In this document: piece after piece, positions 42,195 through 52,121 of the stretch
How the letters are laid out: each line of letters starts with the position of its first letter
Position numbering within the stretch: the first letter of the stretch is position 1
DNA from: Belliella baltica DSM 15883
GTDB taxonomy: Bacteria > Bacteroidota > Bacteroidia > Cytophagales > Cyclobacteriaceae
NCBI RefSeq assembly: GCF_000265405.1
Contig: NC_018010.1
Location: forward strand, 4,051,501-4,115,500
Direction of reading: 5' to 3'
DNA: 64,000 nt
Program-made: the position numbers and the translations under genes
Notes under the pieces: model-generated
Database searches by the model: none
What the model saw: the letters and a program-made list of their open reading frames with translations, nothing else
Told to the model about the DNA's origin: nothing

Positions 42195-44064
42195 TAGCTA
42201 TTAGAACTTCACCTTCTTCTGCAATAATTTCTTTCTCCAATTTAACTAATTCTTGCTCGTGAGGAAGGTTAGATTCTGGAGTTGCAGATAATGGAACTGT
42301 CTGTGGAATAAAATCCTCACTTGCTCCTGGCTTACTGTAATCATAAGGCCATCTATAAACTGAAGGAATTTCTCCTGGCCAGTTACCATGCCCTGGATGA
42401 AGTGGAGTAGTCCACTCCAAAGTAGTAGATCTCCACGGGTTCAAACTTGCTTTTCTACCTCTAAACATGCTGTAGAAGAAGTTGAACAGGAAGATGAATT
42501 GAGCAGCAAATGTGATGATAGCAGCCACAGAAACAAACATATTCAAATCAGTATACATGCTACTGAAATCGTATGAAGTGAATGAATAATATCTTCTTGG
42601 GAAACCCGCTATACCAATATAATGCATTGGGAAGAATACTAAGTAAACCCCAACAAAAGTCAACCAGAAGTGAATATATCCCAATCTAGCATCCATCATT
42701 TTTCCGAACATTTTCGGGAACCAATGATATACACCTGCCATCAATCCGAAGAAAGATGCTGATCCCATTACTAAGTGGAAGTGTGCTACTACGAAGTAAG
42801 TGTCATGCAATTGAATGTCAATAGCAGAATTACCTAGGAAAATACCTGTCAAACCTCCAGAAATAAAGAATGAAACAAGACCTATTGAGAATAACATTCC
42901 TGGCGTAAAGATCAAATTCCCTCTCCACAAGGTAGTTAAGTAATTAAATACTTTTACAGCTGAAGGAATAGCAATAATCAATGTTAGGAACATGAAGATT
43001 GAACCTAGGAAAGGATTCATTCCAGACACGAACATGTGGTGAGCCCACACAACGAAAGAAAGGATTGTAATTCCCAACATAGAAATGATCATTGCCTTAT
43101 ATCCAAAGATTGGCTTTCTTGAATTCGTAGCAATTACTTCAGAAGTAATTCCCAATGCTGGCAACAATACAATATATACCTCAGGGTGACCGAGGAACCA
43201 AAATAAATGCTGATAAAGCACTGGACTACCACCTGTATTAGGTAAAGCACCTTCTCCACTTATATAAATATCAGAAAGGTAGAAAGAAGTGCCGAAGCTA
43301 CGGTCAAACACCAATAACAATGCTGCGGCAAATAATACTGGAAATGATAACAAACCAATAACAGCAGTTAAAAAGAAAGCCCAAATCGTCAAAGGCAACC
43401 TTGAGAAAGACATTCCTTTTGTTCTTAGGTTAATAACTGTTGAAATGTAATTGATACCACCTAATAGAGAAGAAGCTATGAAAAAAGTCATGGCTATTAA
43501 CCATAGCGTCATTCCCATACCTGAACCTGGAATAGCTTGCTCTAAAGCTGACAACGGAGGATACACAACCCATCCACCACCTGCTGGTCCATTTTCAAGA
43601 AACAAAGAAATGAACATAATTACACCAGAGATAAAGAAGAACCAGTATGATAGCATATTCATAAATCCAGAAGCCATATCTCTCGCTCCAATTTGAAGAG
43701 GAATCAAGAAGTTGGAAAATGTTCCACTCAAACCTGCTGTCAAAACGAAGAAAACCATAATGGTGCCATGCATGGTCACCAAAGCAAGATAGAAGTTAGG
43801 ATCAAGTTTACCTCCATCATCAATCCAACCTCCAAGAATTGGTTTCAGGAATGTCATATCCATATCAGGGAAACCTAATTGTAGTCTGAAAAGGATAGAA
43901 AGAAAACCACCTATCAATGCCCAGAAAATACCGGTAACCAAAAATTGTTTACCTATCATCTTATGGTCAATCGTGAAAATATACTTCGTTATGAAGTTTT
44001 CTTTGTGTTCATGATCGTGATCATGGTCATGAGCACTATGTGACGCTACGCTAGCTGTTGCCAT
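42175..44064 (-). CDS. ctaD: Cytochrome c oxidase subunit I (aa3 type)
   Basis: 629 residues with twelve main helices. Seen: 'FWFLGHPEVYI' with CuB ligand H293 and the cross-linked Y297, 'VVWAHHMFVSG' (two more CuB His), and 'HDTYFVVAHFHLVMG' (heme a3 and heme a ligands). The N-terminus is unusual: 'SHSAHDHDHDHEHKEN', a His/Asp-rich segment ahead of the first helix. Known: it reduces O2 to water and pumps protons. It follows ctaC by 16 bp and overlaps ctaA. Confidence 0.95.
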   Translation of the reverse strand: MATASVASHSAHDHDHDHEHKENFITKYIFTIDHKMIGKQFLVTGIFWALIGGFLSILFRLQLGFPDMDMTFLKPILGGWIDDGGKLDPNFYLALVTMHGTIMVFFVLTAGLSGTFSNFLIPLQIGARDMASGFMNMLSYWFFFISGVIMFISLFLENGPAGGGWVVYPPLSALEQAIPGSGMGMTLWLIAMTFFIASSLLGGINYISTVINLRTKGMSFSRLPLTIWAFFLTAVIGLLSFPVLFAAALLLVFDRSFGTSFYLSDIYISGEGALPNTGGSPVLYQHLFWFLGHPEVYIVLLPALGITSEVIATNSRKPIFGYKAMIISMLGITILSFVVWAHHMFVSGMNPFLGSIFMFLTLIIAIPSAVKVFNYLTTLWRGNLIFTPGMLFSIGLVSFFISGGLTGIFLGNSAIDIQLHDTYFVVAHFHLVMGSASFFGLMAGVYHWFPKMFGKMMDARLGYIHFWLTFVGVYLVFFPMHYIGIAGFPRRYYSFTSYDFSSMYTDLNMFVSVAAIITFAAQFIFLFNFFYSMFRGRKASLNPWRSTTLEWTTPLHPGHGNWPGEIPSVYRWPYDYSKPGASEDFIPQTVPLSATPESNLPHEQELVKLEKEIIAEEGEVLIANESKES

Positions 44065-44080
44065 AATGAATTTAATTTAA

Positions 44081-45118
44081 TTACTTATGTTCACTGATAG
44101 TAATATCAGCCAATTCTTTTAGTTCTACAGATAAATTCTCCACAAGAGCTGGGTTATTAACTATATATGGTTTCTGTTCTGACTTCCACTTTTCGAACTC
44201 TTCAGGTGTTACAACCTTAATGATTTTTTTCATTGAGAAGTGACCACGACCACAAATTTCAGTACATGCGATTTCATATTCAAAATCTTCATTTCCTAGT
44301 TGTGCTCTCATTTCTTCAGTAGTCAATGTAGGAGTGAACCAAAATCTTGTTGGCATTCCTGGTACAGCGTCCATTTTCAACCTCATGTGCGGAGCGAATA
44401 CTGAATGTAAAACATCTCTTGCTCTTATTTTAAATAAGACAGGCTCTCCTTTCGGGATGTAAACTACAGGTGAAGCAAAATCATCTAAAGAATTCTTATC
44501 TGAGAAATCTACACCAGACAAATTATTTACTTCATTAATTAACCTATAGTCATGGTTACCTAAAACATTATCCATTCCTGGATATCTTACTTCCCAAGCG
44601 AATTGATACCCCATAATTTCGACAACATGTGAATTTTCTGGTGCAGGCGCTGTGATGTCAGACCAAGCTTTCCAACCCCCAATTACCAATAATGCAAGAA
44701 CAAAAGCAGGAACAATTGTCCAGATAACCTCTAATTTGTTGTTATCTGGATAAAAAGTCGCTTTACGCTTTTCATTATACTGATATTTGTATGGAAACCA
44801 GAACAATAAAATGTGAGTAATAATAAACACAATTCCAGTTACAGCCATTGTAATCCAGAAAAGATTATCCGTGATGGCTCCATGTTCAGAAGCTAAAGGA
44901 AGATTGTAATTATCAAACTCTTTAATTGAATACCAGAACATTAAACCACCACCAACAAGGAGGAATACTACAAATAGAATAGCATTAACCTTATTACTAC
45001 TTGAAGCAATTTTTTTATCAGAGCCTTTTACAACCGAGACCAATGTCTGAATTCTGTAAACCATCCAAATTATGGATAGCAAAAGCAAAATACCTACTGC
45101 AATAAGAAATCCGTACAT
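44081..45118 (-). CDS. ctaC: Cytochrome c oxidase subunit II with CuA site
   Basis: 345 residues. Three hydrophobic segments precede a periplasmic cupredoxin domain. CuA ligands are visible: C285-x3-C289-x3-H293-x2-M296 (CTEICGRGHFSM), and the upstream His in 'DVLHSVFAPHMRLKMDAVPG'. No CXXCH motif exists, so the protein has no fused cytochrome c and the oxidase is aa3, not caa3. Inference: it takes electrons from a cytochrome encoded in the same operon (ActE or the ActA cytochrome domain). It lies 24 bp after actF. Confidence 0.94.
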   Translation of the reverse strand: MYGFLIAVGILLLLSIIWMVYRIQTLVSVVKGSDKKIASSSNKVNAILFVVFLLVGGGLMFWYSIKEFDNYNLPLASEHGAITDNLFWITMAVTGIVFIITHILLFWFPYKYQYNEKRKATFYPDNNKLEVIWTIVPAFVLALLVIGGWKAWSDITAPAPENSHVVEIMGYQFAWEVRYPGMDNVLGNHDYRLINEVNNLSGVDFSDKNSLDDFASPVVYIPKGEPVLFKIRARDVLHSVFAPHMRLKMDAVPGMPTRFWFTPTLTTEEMRAQLGNEDFEYEIACTEICGRGHFSMKKIIKVVTPEEFEKWKSEQKPYIVNNPALVENLSVELKELADITISEHK

Positions 45119-45142
45119 AATTATAATTTTTTCGGATAAATG

Positions 45143-46438
45143 TTAAATGTGATGATGATAACTTTCCTCCAACATTGGATGATTTTTGGCTACAAGATTG
45201 CCTTTTGCTAAACCTTTCAAAGCTACAAAGCCAAAAGCAGAAGCAAATACTAAAAGCATTCCTATTTCCATCAAACCAAACCCACCATTGTGACCCAATG
45301 TTCCTGGTTGAACCATTAAGAAGAAGTCAAACCAATGTCCAAGGATAATCAAAGAACAAACCACTTTCAAGAAAATAGTATGTCTTTTAGAATCACGTGT
45401 CATTAAAACAAGGAAAGGCAACACAAAGTTTAATGCTAGATTTACAAATATAAACGGGCTATACACATCACTTGACAACCTCTCTACAAAGTACACAGAC
45501 TCCTCAGGAATGTTTGCATAATAAATCAATAAAAATTGCGAGAACCAGATGTATGTCCAGAATATAGAAAAAGCAAATACAAACTTTCCTAGATCGTGGA
45601 TATGGTTTTCATTAACCATCTCTAAGTAGCCTTTTTCTTTTAAGAAAACAGTAATTAGAGTAATCACTGAAAGGCCAGCTACAAACCAAGACGCAAAAAC
45701 GTACCAACCAAACATAGTAGAGAACCAGTGCGTATCGATCGACATTACCCAATCCCAAGCTGAGACTGAAGAAGTGATTCCGAAAAGAATCAAGAAAATA
45801 GCGGACCATTTTCTAATATTAGACCAGTTATGACTACCTGATAGATTATCTTCTGCAAAAGACAAATTTTTCAATTTATTGAAAAAGAAAATCCAGATTC
45901 CAAAGAATGCAAACATTCTCACAATATAGAAGATCGGGAAAGATCCTTTTTCCATTGGCCAATAAAAAAATGCACCTTTACCATCTATGATTCGATCATA
46001 ATGCTCTAAATCATTAGTATCATACAAATAGCTATGTGTCCAATGGAATAAGTCATGATTCGCAACAAAGAAAGTTACAATCATCAAGACGGCAGCAAAT
46101 GGCAACCAATTCCCTAAAGACAACATTACTCTTAAGATTCCTGTTGACCAACCTGCTTGAGCAGCATATTGAATAGCAAAGAAGAAAACACCAATAATTG
46201 CAATTCCCGTAAAGTAAACATTGTTGATCCAAAGGTTTGCATATAACCTTTCATACCAATGGAAAGCATGACCACCAGCTTCTTCAGCAGCACCATGATC
46301 ACCGCCTCCAAAAATTCCTGTTAGAATGCCTGCAATTAACAAGACAGCACCAATGCCAAGACCTACGAAAAGGGTCTTTTTGATGGAAGCTGTGAAATCA
46401 AATTTCTGATCTAAATTATAGTTTGAAACGTGCGCCAT
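45143..46438 (-). CDS. actF: Alternative complex III subunit ActF (NrfD-like)
   Basis: 431 residues with about ten membrane helices and a His-rich C-terminal end ('ESYHHHI'). The arrangement, lack of cofactor motifs and position match ActF, annotated as quinol:cytochrome c oxidoreductase. Seen: 'FHWYERLYANLWINNVYFTGIAIIG' and 'FSIFWTYIWFSQFLLIYYANIPEE', both typical of the family. Known: ActF is an integral-membrane paralogue of ActC. It ends 24 bp before ctaC, linking complex III to the oxidase genes. Confidence 0.9.
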   Translation of the reverse strand: MAHVSNYNLDQKFDFTASIKKTLFVGLGIGAVLLIAGILTGIFGGGDHGAAEEAGGHAFHWYERLYANLWINNVYFTGIAIIGVFFFAIQYAAQAGWSTGILRVMLSLGNWLPFAAVLMIVTFFVANHDLFHWTHSYLYDTNDLEHYDRIIDGKGAFFYWPMEKGSFPIFYIVRMFAFFGIWIFFFNKLKNLSFAEDNLSGSHNWSNIRKWSAIFLILFGITSSVSAWDWVMSIDTHWFSTMFGWYVFASWFVAGLSVITLITVFLKEKGYLEMVNENHIHDLGKFVFAFSIFWTYIWFSQFLLIYYANIPEESVYFVERLSSDVYSPFIFVNLALNFVLPFLVLMTRDSKRHTIFLKVVCSLIILGHWFDFFLMVQPGTLGHNGGFGLMEIGMLLVFASAFGFVALKGLAKGNLVAKNHPMLEESYHHHI

Positions 46439-46440
46439 GA

Positions 46441-47067
46441 TTATTGCTTCTGAATTTCTTGTTTAACATAGTGAACAATTTTCCAAATTCTTTCTTGAGG
46501 AATTTGAGACCCGTGTGCACCCATTCTTCCTTTACCTTTCATGATAACATGGAAAATGTGACCTTCAGGAAGATTTACATAAGCACCACCTTTAAGATTA
46601 GCAACACCACCAATTACTTGACCAGCTAAACCATCACCTTCTCCATTAATGCCATGACATGCTGTACAATATTGAAGATATAATTGTTGCCCTTCTGCAA
46701 GAACCTGATCTGTCAACTCAACTGGATTTTGAATTTCTGCAGCTTTTTCTAATTCAAATGCTTTCAATCTATAAGGAAGCATACCATCTTTTGTTCTAGG
46801 AACGGTATTGGCAACAGGCTCTCTCATGTTCATCCTATTAGGATTGTTGACGTTTGAATTGAAGAATTCGCCTTTTTCGTCTTCTCTAGTAGACAACCAT
46901 TGACCTTCATCTTCATTTACAATCTGTGTTAAACCTTCGTAAGGAACAGAGTTATACATTTGCGGAGCATATTCGTATCCCGGATTATCTCCAGAAGCAC
47001 CACAAGAGGCAAGCCCTAAGGCAACTCCTGCAGTAGCGATAACATATATGGATTTTATCAATTTCAT
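46441..47067 (-). CDS. actE: Alternative complex III monoheme cytochrome c lipoprotein ActE
   Basis: 208 residues from ATG 47067; a TTG at 47088 was rejected because the ATG gives a clean lipoprotein signal with 'LGLASC' as lipobox. One heme motif, C-T-A-C-H ('YCTACHGINGEGDG'), and a later 'VIMKGKGRMGAH' giving a likely axial Met. Known: ActE is a monoheme periplasmic cytochrome of complex III and can donate electrons to an oxidase. It overlaps neither neighbour but is only 2 bp from actF. Confidence 0.92.
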   Translation of the reverse strand: MKLIKSIYVIATAGVALGLASCGASGDNPGYEYAPQMYNSVPYEGLTQIVNEDEGQWLSTREDEKGEFFNSNVNNPNRMNMREPVANTVPRTKDGMLPYRLKAFELEKAAEIQNPVELTDQVLAEGQQLYLQYCTACHGINGEGDGLAGQVIGGVANLKGGAYVNLPEGHIFHVIMKGKGRMGAHGSQIPQERIWKIVHYVKQEIQKQ

Positions 47068-47080
47068 ATTGTCTGAGTTA

Positions 47081-47611
47081 CTAATCAAAACTTTTATTAT
47101 TCACTTCTGAAGCTCCGGAAGATTTCAAAATCTCTCCTATTTGAGCCTCACCTATTGAAGCATTGGTAGCCAAATCAATTGCCATTACGTGCTTATCATC
47201 TGTAATTCTCAAGTCAAAGATCCTAGGCTGAGCCCAAGGCTTCAAGTTGGAAGAAATCATAAACACACCAACCATACCGAATGCTGCCAAGAGAACAGTT
47301 AATTCGAAAGTTACCGGGATAAAGTTTGGAAGACCTGCATAATCTTTACCACCGATAATCATAGGCCAGTCAATTTTCATCATGTAAAACTGCATGGTCA
47401 AAGCCAATGTAGTCCCTAAGATTCCGAAAAGAAATGCTGCAATAGGAAGTCTACTTCTTTTGTAACCTAGTACATCGTCAATTCCATGAACAGGAAAAGG
47501 AGAATAAACTTCATGAATCTTCACGCCGCTCTCTCTTACTTTGGATACAGCGTCTAACAACACATCCTCATCTTCAAATACACCGAGGACAAAATTCTTA
47601 TCTCTTTCCAT
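47081..47611 (-). CDS. actD: Alternative complex III subunit ActD (DUF3341)
   Basis: 176 residues with two central membrane helices (about 55-78 and 98-122). Seen: 'VLGVFEDEDVLLDAVSKVRESG', 'VHGIDDVLGYKRSRLPIAAFLFGILG' and 'GGKDYAGLPNFIPVTFELTVLLAAFG', all DUF3341 signatures. Known: ActD is a membrane subunit of complex III without cofactors. It lies 2 bp after actC. Confidence 0.92.
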   Translation of the reverse strand: MERDKNFVLGVFEDEDVLLDAVSKVRESGVKIHEVYSPFPVHGIDDVLGYKRSRLPIAAFLFGILGTTLALTMQFYMMKIDWPMIIGGKDYAGLPNFIPVTFELTVLLAAFGMVGVFMISSNLKPWAQPRIFDLRITDDKHVMAIDLATNASIGEAQIGEILKSSGASEVNNKSFD

Positions 47612-47613
47612 GA

Positions 47614-48978
47614 TTATTTATTTACTTTTTCTGAAGAAGACTTAACGATAGATTTCACCTCAGCCATGTTGATTACCGGGAAGAATTTGGCAAATAACAA
47701 GAAGAGGGTAAAGAACAATCCAAATGTTAATAGATAAACTCCTACATCCGAAATCGTTGGGTAGAACATCGCCCATGAAGATGGTAAGTAATCTCTGTGA
47801 AGAGAAGTAACGATGATCACAAATCGCTCGAACCACATTCCTATATTCACTACAATTGACAAAGCAAAGGTTGCTACAATAGAAGTTCTAATTTTCTTGA
47901 TCCAGAACAATTGTGGTGAAATCACATTACATGTCATCATAGACCAGTAAGCCCACCAATAGGGACCAAATGCTCTGTTGATGAATGCATATTGTTCTGC
48001 TGCTACACCTGAATACCAAGCGATGAAAAATTCAGTGATATAAGCGATACCTACAATAGAACCTGTGATGATGATTACTATGTTCATCAACTCAATGTGT
48101 CCAATCGTGATATAATCTTCTAGTTTGAATACTTTTCTTGTGATGATCATCAAGGTCAATACCATTGCAAATCCTGAGAAAATCGCACCTGCCACGAAAT
48201 ATGGAGGGAAGATAGTCGTGTGCCATCCAGGGATAACTGAAGTAGCAAAGTCAAAAGATACAATTGTGTGAACTGACAATACCAAAGGAGTAGCTAAACC
48301 AGCTAAGATCAAAGCAACAGATTCATATCTGCTCCAAGTCTTCGCTGCGCCATCCCATCCAAAAGAAAGTGCTCCGTAAATGGTCTTTCTTAACCCAGTT
48401 GCTCTATCTCTAATCGTAGCAAAATCAGGAATCAAACCAATATACCAAAACACTAAGGATACTGAGAAATAAGTAGAAATTGCAAATACGTCCCAAAGAA
48501 GTGGAGAGTTGAAATTCACCCAAAGTGAACCAAAAGTATTTGGCAAAGGAAGTGCCCAATAAGCTCCCAACCATGGTCTACCCATGTGAATTACCGGGAA
48601 CATTGCAGCACAGATAACAGCGAAAATCGTCATTGCTTCAGCAGCTCTGTTGATCGCCATTCTCCATTTCTGTCTAAATAATAGCAATACTGCGGAAATC
48701 AAAGTGCCAGCGTGACCGATACCAACCCACCATACGAAGTTAGTGATATCCCATGCCCAGCCTATAGTCTTATTTAGACCCCACATACCAATACCTTCCC
48801 AAAGGGTCGCTACCAGTGCAAGACTCCCTAACAATAAGGTACCCACTGCGACTAAGAGACCAAGAATCCAACCTAAAGATGGTTTTCCTTCTACCTGTCT
48901 TGATACGTCGTGTGTGACGTCTTTTAAGGTTTTACCGCCTGTAATTAGCGGTTCGCGTACGGATGAAGTTACCTGCAT
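47614..48978 (-). CDS. actC: Alternative complex III quinol-binding subunit ActC (NrfD/PsrC family)
   Basis: 454 residues with about ten helices. Seen: '[28 protein letters not shown]' and '[26 protein letters not shown]', the conserved start of the NrfD/PsrC fold with residues near the quinol site. Known: ActC is thought to bind menaquinol and contribute to energy conservation together with ActF. It follows actB by 18 bp. Confidence 0.93.
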   Translation of the reverse strand: MQVTSSVREPLITGGKTLKDVTHDVSRQVEGKPSLGWILGLLVAVGTLLLGSLALVATLWEGIGMWGLNKTIGWAWDITNFVWWVGIGHAGTLISAVLLLFRQKWRMAINRAAEAMTIFAVICAAMFPVIHMGRPWLGAYWALPLPNTFGSLWVNFNSPLLWDVFAISTYFSVSLVFWYIGLIPDFATIRDRATGLRKTIYGALSFGWDGAAKTWSRYESVALILAGLATPLVLSVHTIVSFDFATSVIPGWHTTIFPPYFVAGAIFSGFAMVLTLMIITRKVFKLEDYITIGHIELMNIVIIITGSIVGIAYITEFFIAWYSGVAAEQYAFINRAFGPYWWAYWSMMTCNVISPQLFWIKKIRTSIVATFALSIVVNIGMWFERFVIIVTSLHRDYLPSSWAMFYPTISDVGVYLLTFGLFFTLFLLFAKFFPVINMAEVKSIVKSSSEKVNK

Positions 48979-48996
48979 ATCTTATAAAATTATTTT

Positions 48997-51900
48997 TTAC
49001 GCTTCTGATTTATCCTTATTTCTGATTTTGGTAAAGTACCACACATTAGGGTTAACATTCACCTCTTCTAACACATGGTATGCTCTTTCTTCATTCACCT
49101 CTTTAGTTGCAGAAAGTGTTTCTTCCTGAATTTTAAGAGTAGAATAAATTTTACTGCTTGTATCATTCATATCTCCAAATACAATTGCATCTGTAGGACA
49201 TGCTGTCGCACAAGCGGTGGTGATTTCACCATCCTGAACTTTTCTGCCTTCTCTTTTGGCAGTCAATTTTCCAGATTGGATTCTTTGCACACACATGGAG
49301 CATTTTTCGATGACACCTCTGGATCTTACAGTCACATCAGGATTCAAGACCATCTTACCCATATCATCGTTTTGCGCAACGTTTACAGTAGAGAAATCTT
49401 TGTTATCGTGATATTTGAACCAGTTGAATCTTCTTACTTTATATGGACAGTTGTTTGCACAATATCTTGTGCCAATACATCTGTTATATGTCATTTGGTT
49501 AAGACCCTCAGAAGAGTGTGTAGTAGCAGCAACTGGACAAACAGTCTCACAAGGAGCGTTATTACAGTGCTGACACATCATTGGCTGGAATACTACTTCT
49601 GGATTTTCAGAAGCGATTTCCAATCCATCATTGTCACCCACCTCGGCATCAGAACTGTAATATCTATCGATTCTGATCCAAGCCATTTCCCTTCTGTTCA
49701 AGACTTCTTGCTTACCTACTACTGCAACGTTGTTTTCAACTTGACAAGCAACAGTACAAGCTCCACAACCAATACAAGAGTTCATGTCAATAGCAAGACC
49801 CCAATGATGTTGGCTGTATTGATGTCCTTTCCACAAGGAAATTTTAGATGGTTTTACAAACTCACCTTCTTTGTAGATTTTTGGTTGGTATCTACCTGCA
49901 TAAGCATTGTCTTTGTACTCAGGAAGGATTGATTCCTGCACGACAAAGTTTCTGCCCATGTAAGTTTGATGCGTCTGAGTTTGTGCAATTTTATATGTAT
50001 CAGCCAACAGTTCAATGCTGACCCCTTCAGTAATATCAAAATTTACAAACCCCTTAGAGTTGTCTAGCAATTCATAAGCATTCACACCTACTCCATTTGC
50101 TACTCTACCGGCATTTGTTCTACCGTAACCTAAGGCAAGACCCACAGTACCAATCGCTTGACCTGGCTGAACCAATACAGGAACGATGATGGATTTATCT
50201 CCAATGGTCAATTTAGCTTTCTGAGTTGCTCCTTCGAACATCTTCAAGCCATTTTCATTTGCCCATTTTTGAGAAACTGTCAAGTAGTTATCCCAAGTTG
50301 CTTTTGTAATTGGATCTGACATTTCTTGCAACCATGGAATGTTGGCAAAAGTACCATTACCTATTCCAATTTTGGAATAGATTACCAATTCCGTTGCTGC
50401 ATTATCTGCTTTGTATGTTCTTGAGATTGCTGCTGCAGCACTAGAAGCATCGGCTACAGATCCTACAGAACTTGGTTCAGAAGCAATAGAAACAACTCCA
50501 TTAAATAAAGATTGATCCCAATATTGCTGGAAGTCAGTCAACTCAGATTGAGAAGCAAAAAGTGTAGAATTCCAGTTTTCCTGTAAGAAATCATAATAAT
50601 TTGTTTCCATACCAGCCCATACTAAGAATGTCTCTTGCGCTTGTCTAGTATCGAATAACGGCGAAATCGTTGGCTGAGCCAATGAATACTCCCCTTTTCT
50701 TGGATTGAAATCATTCCAAGATTCTAAATAATGATGATCTGGAGCGACATATTGTACCAAAGATGCTGTTTCGTCCATGGTCATGTTTGTAGCAACAGAT
50801 ACTTTTGCTTTTGCAATTCCAGCTGCCAATTCAGCACCTTTAGCAAAATCATAAGCTGGGTTACAGTTGTAGAAAACAACTCCTCCTACTCTACCTGCAT
50901 TCAAATCAGCAACAAACTGATTCATTTTTGCATCATCACCTTTTCTAAAGTAAGAAGGTGTAGAGAAATCAACAGTGACGCCGTTGTTTCCTAATAGATC
51001 ATTAATCTCATTGATTACAATCTGTACGTTTGGATCATTTGATCCTGAAACGACAATTGAAGCACCTCTATTTGCCCAAAGTTCGTTAGCAGCTTTATCT
51101 AAATGCGCAACTTCAATTGCTGTTGCATTGTAACTCGCTGCTCCGGCTTTTTTAGCAAGTGCGTTATATAATGAAAGAACGGCCAATCCACTAGCAGACG
51201 CTTTAATTGGTGTTCTGTAATCTGCATTAGAACCAGTCAATGAAAGGTTTGACTCAAACTGGAAGTGTCTCGACATCTCAGGTTTTTCCTTAGAAATCTT
51301 TCTTCCTTTTGCATATTGTCTGGCAAATTCGATTGGAGAAATCCAAGTTCCTAAGAAATCAGCTCCAAAACTAACAATAACCTTCGCTTGATCAAATTTA
51401 TAAGTAGGCAAAACAGCTTCTCCATAAGAGGTTTCTGCTGCTTTTGTAATTCCGTAATTCGAAATTGGATCGTATGTGATCACTTCTGCACCACCGAAAG
51501 CTTCTGAAAATTGTGCTAAAGCCTTCTCTGTAGATGGAGAAAGAATCGTATTAGTGACGATTTTCACAGAACCCGCAGACGCTAACTGTGACTTCACTTG
51601 AGCATCGATCGTCGCCCAATCAGACTTTTCACCATTGATGTATGGTCCAGTTAGTCTTTGTTTGTCGTACAATGAAAGCACAGATGCCTCCACGATAGCA
51701 CTTACACCTTTTCCATTGATAGGAGAAAGTTCGTTCCCATCGATTTTGATAGGACGACCCTCTCTTGTTTTTACTACAATAGATGCATAATCTCCTCCAG
51801 AGGAAAAGGTTGATGCATAATAGTTTGGAATAGAAGGGTTGATATCAACTGGTTTGTTGACATAAGGGATAGCTTTTCTTACTGGAGCTTCGCAAGCTGC

Positions 51901-52083
51901 TAAAGAAGCTGCTGCTAAACTGAATCCCATTAACTTCAAGAAATCTCTCCTTGAGGGACCTCCATCTTCACCATTATTAGATGGTAAATATTCAGGGAAT
52001 TCTCTATCTGCATTTTTAACAAACTCTGGATCGTTTGTCAATTGCTCTAACCCTTTCCAGTATGTCTTGTTATTTTCTTTCAT
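48997..52083 (-). CDS. actB: Alternative complex III iron-sulfur subunit ActB (molybdopterin oxidoreductase-like)
   Basis: 1028 residues fusing two parts. N-terminal part: a twin-arginine-like signal, 'GGPSRRDFLKLMGFSLAAASLAAC', then a molybdopterin-oxidoreductase-like domain to about 740. Known: in studied complexes this domain carries no molybdenum. C-terminal ferredoxin-like part: 'CIGCGACTVACQVEN', 'CQHCNNAPCETVCP', 'CIGTRYCANNCPYKVRRF' and 'CSMCVQRIQSG' with 'CATACPTDAIVFGD', enough Cys for four clusters. It moves electrons from quinol toward the c hemes. It follows actA by 38 bp. Confidence 0.95.
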   Translation of the reverse strand: MKENNKTYWKGLEQLTNDPEFVKNADREFPEYLPSNNGEDGGPSRRDFLKLMGFSLAAASLAACEAPVRKAIPYVNKPVDINPSIPNYYASTFSSGGDYASIVVKTREGRPIKIDGNELSPINGKGVSAIVEASVLSLYDKQRLTGPYINGEKSDWATIDAQVKSQLASAGSVKIVTNTILSPSTEKALAQFSEAFGGAEVITYDPISNYGITKAAETSYGEAVLPTYKFDQAKVIVSFGADFLGTWISPIEFARQYAKGRKISKEKPEMSRHFQFESNLSLTGSNADYRTPIKASASGLAVLSLYNALAKKAGAASYNATAIEVAHLDKAANELWANRGASIVVSGSNDPNVQIVINEINDLLGNNGVTVDFSTPSYFRKGDDAKMNQFVADLNAGRVGGVVFYNCNPAYDFAKGAELAAGIAKAKVSVATNMTMDETASLVQYVAPDHHYLESWNDFNPRKGEYSLAQPTISPLFDTRQAQETFLVWAGMETNYYDFLQENWNSTLFASQSELTDFQQYWDQSLFNGVVSIASEPSSVGSVADASSAAAAISRTYKADNAATELVIYSKIGIGNGTFANIPWLQEMSDPITKATWDNYLTVSQKWANENGLKMFEGATQKAKLTIGDKSIIVPVLVQPGQAIGTVGLALGYGRTNAGRVANGVGVNAYELLDNSKGFVNFDITEGVSIELLADTYKIAQTQTHQTYMGRNFVVQESILPEYKDNAYAGRYQPKIYKEGEFVKPSKISLWKGHQYSQHHWGLAIDMNSCIGCGACTVACQVENNVAVVGKQEVLNRREMAWIRIDRYYSSDAEVGDNDGLEIASENPEVVFQPMMCQHCNNAPCETVCPVAATTHSSEGLNQMTYNRCIGTRYCANNCPYKVRRFNWFKYHDNKDFSTVNVAQNDDMGKMVLNPDVTVRSRGVIEKCSMCVQRIQSGKLTAKREGRKVQDGEITTACATACPTDAIVFGDMNDTSSKIYSTLKIQEETLSATKEVNEERAYHVLEEVNVNPNVWYFTKIRNKDKSEA

Positions 52084-52121
52084 TGTATATTCAAGAAAAG
52101 TATGTTCTGAATTGATTTAAA

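Noticed and set aside
49075..49932. 285-residue plus-strand ORF opposite actB
   Set aside because: The minus-strand frame encodes the conserved Fe-S cluster region of ActB; the plus-strand product has no recognisable features and is a mirror of Cys-rich codons.
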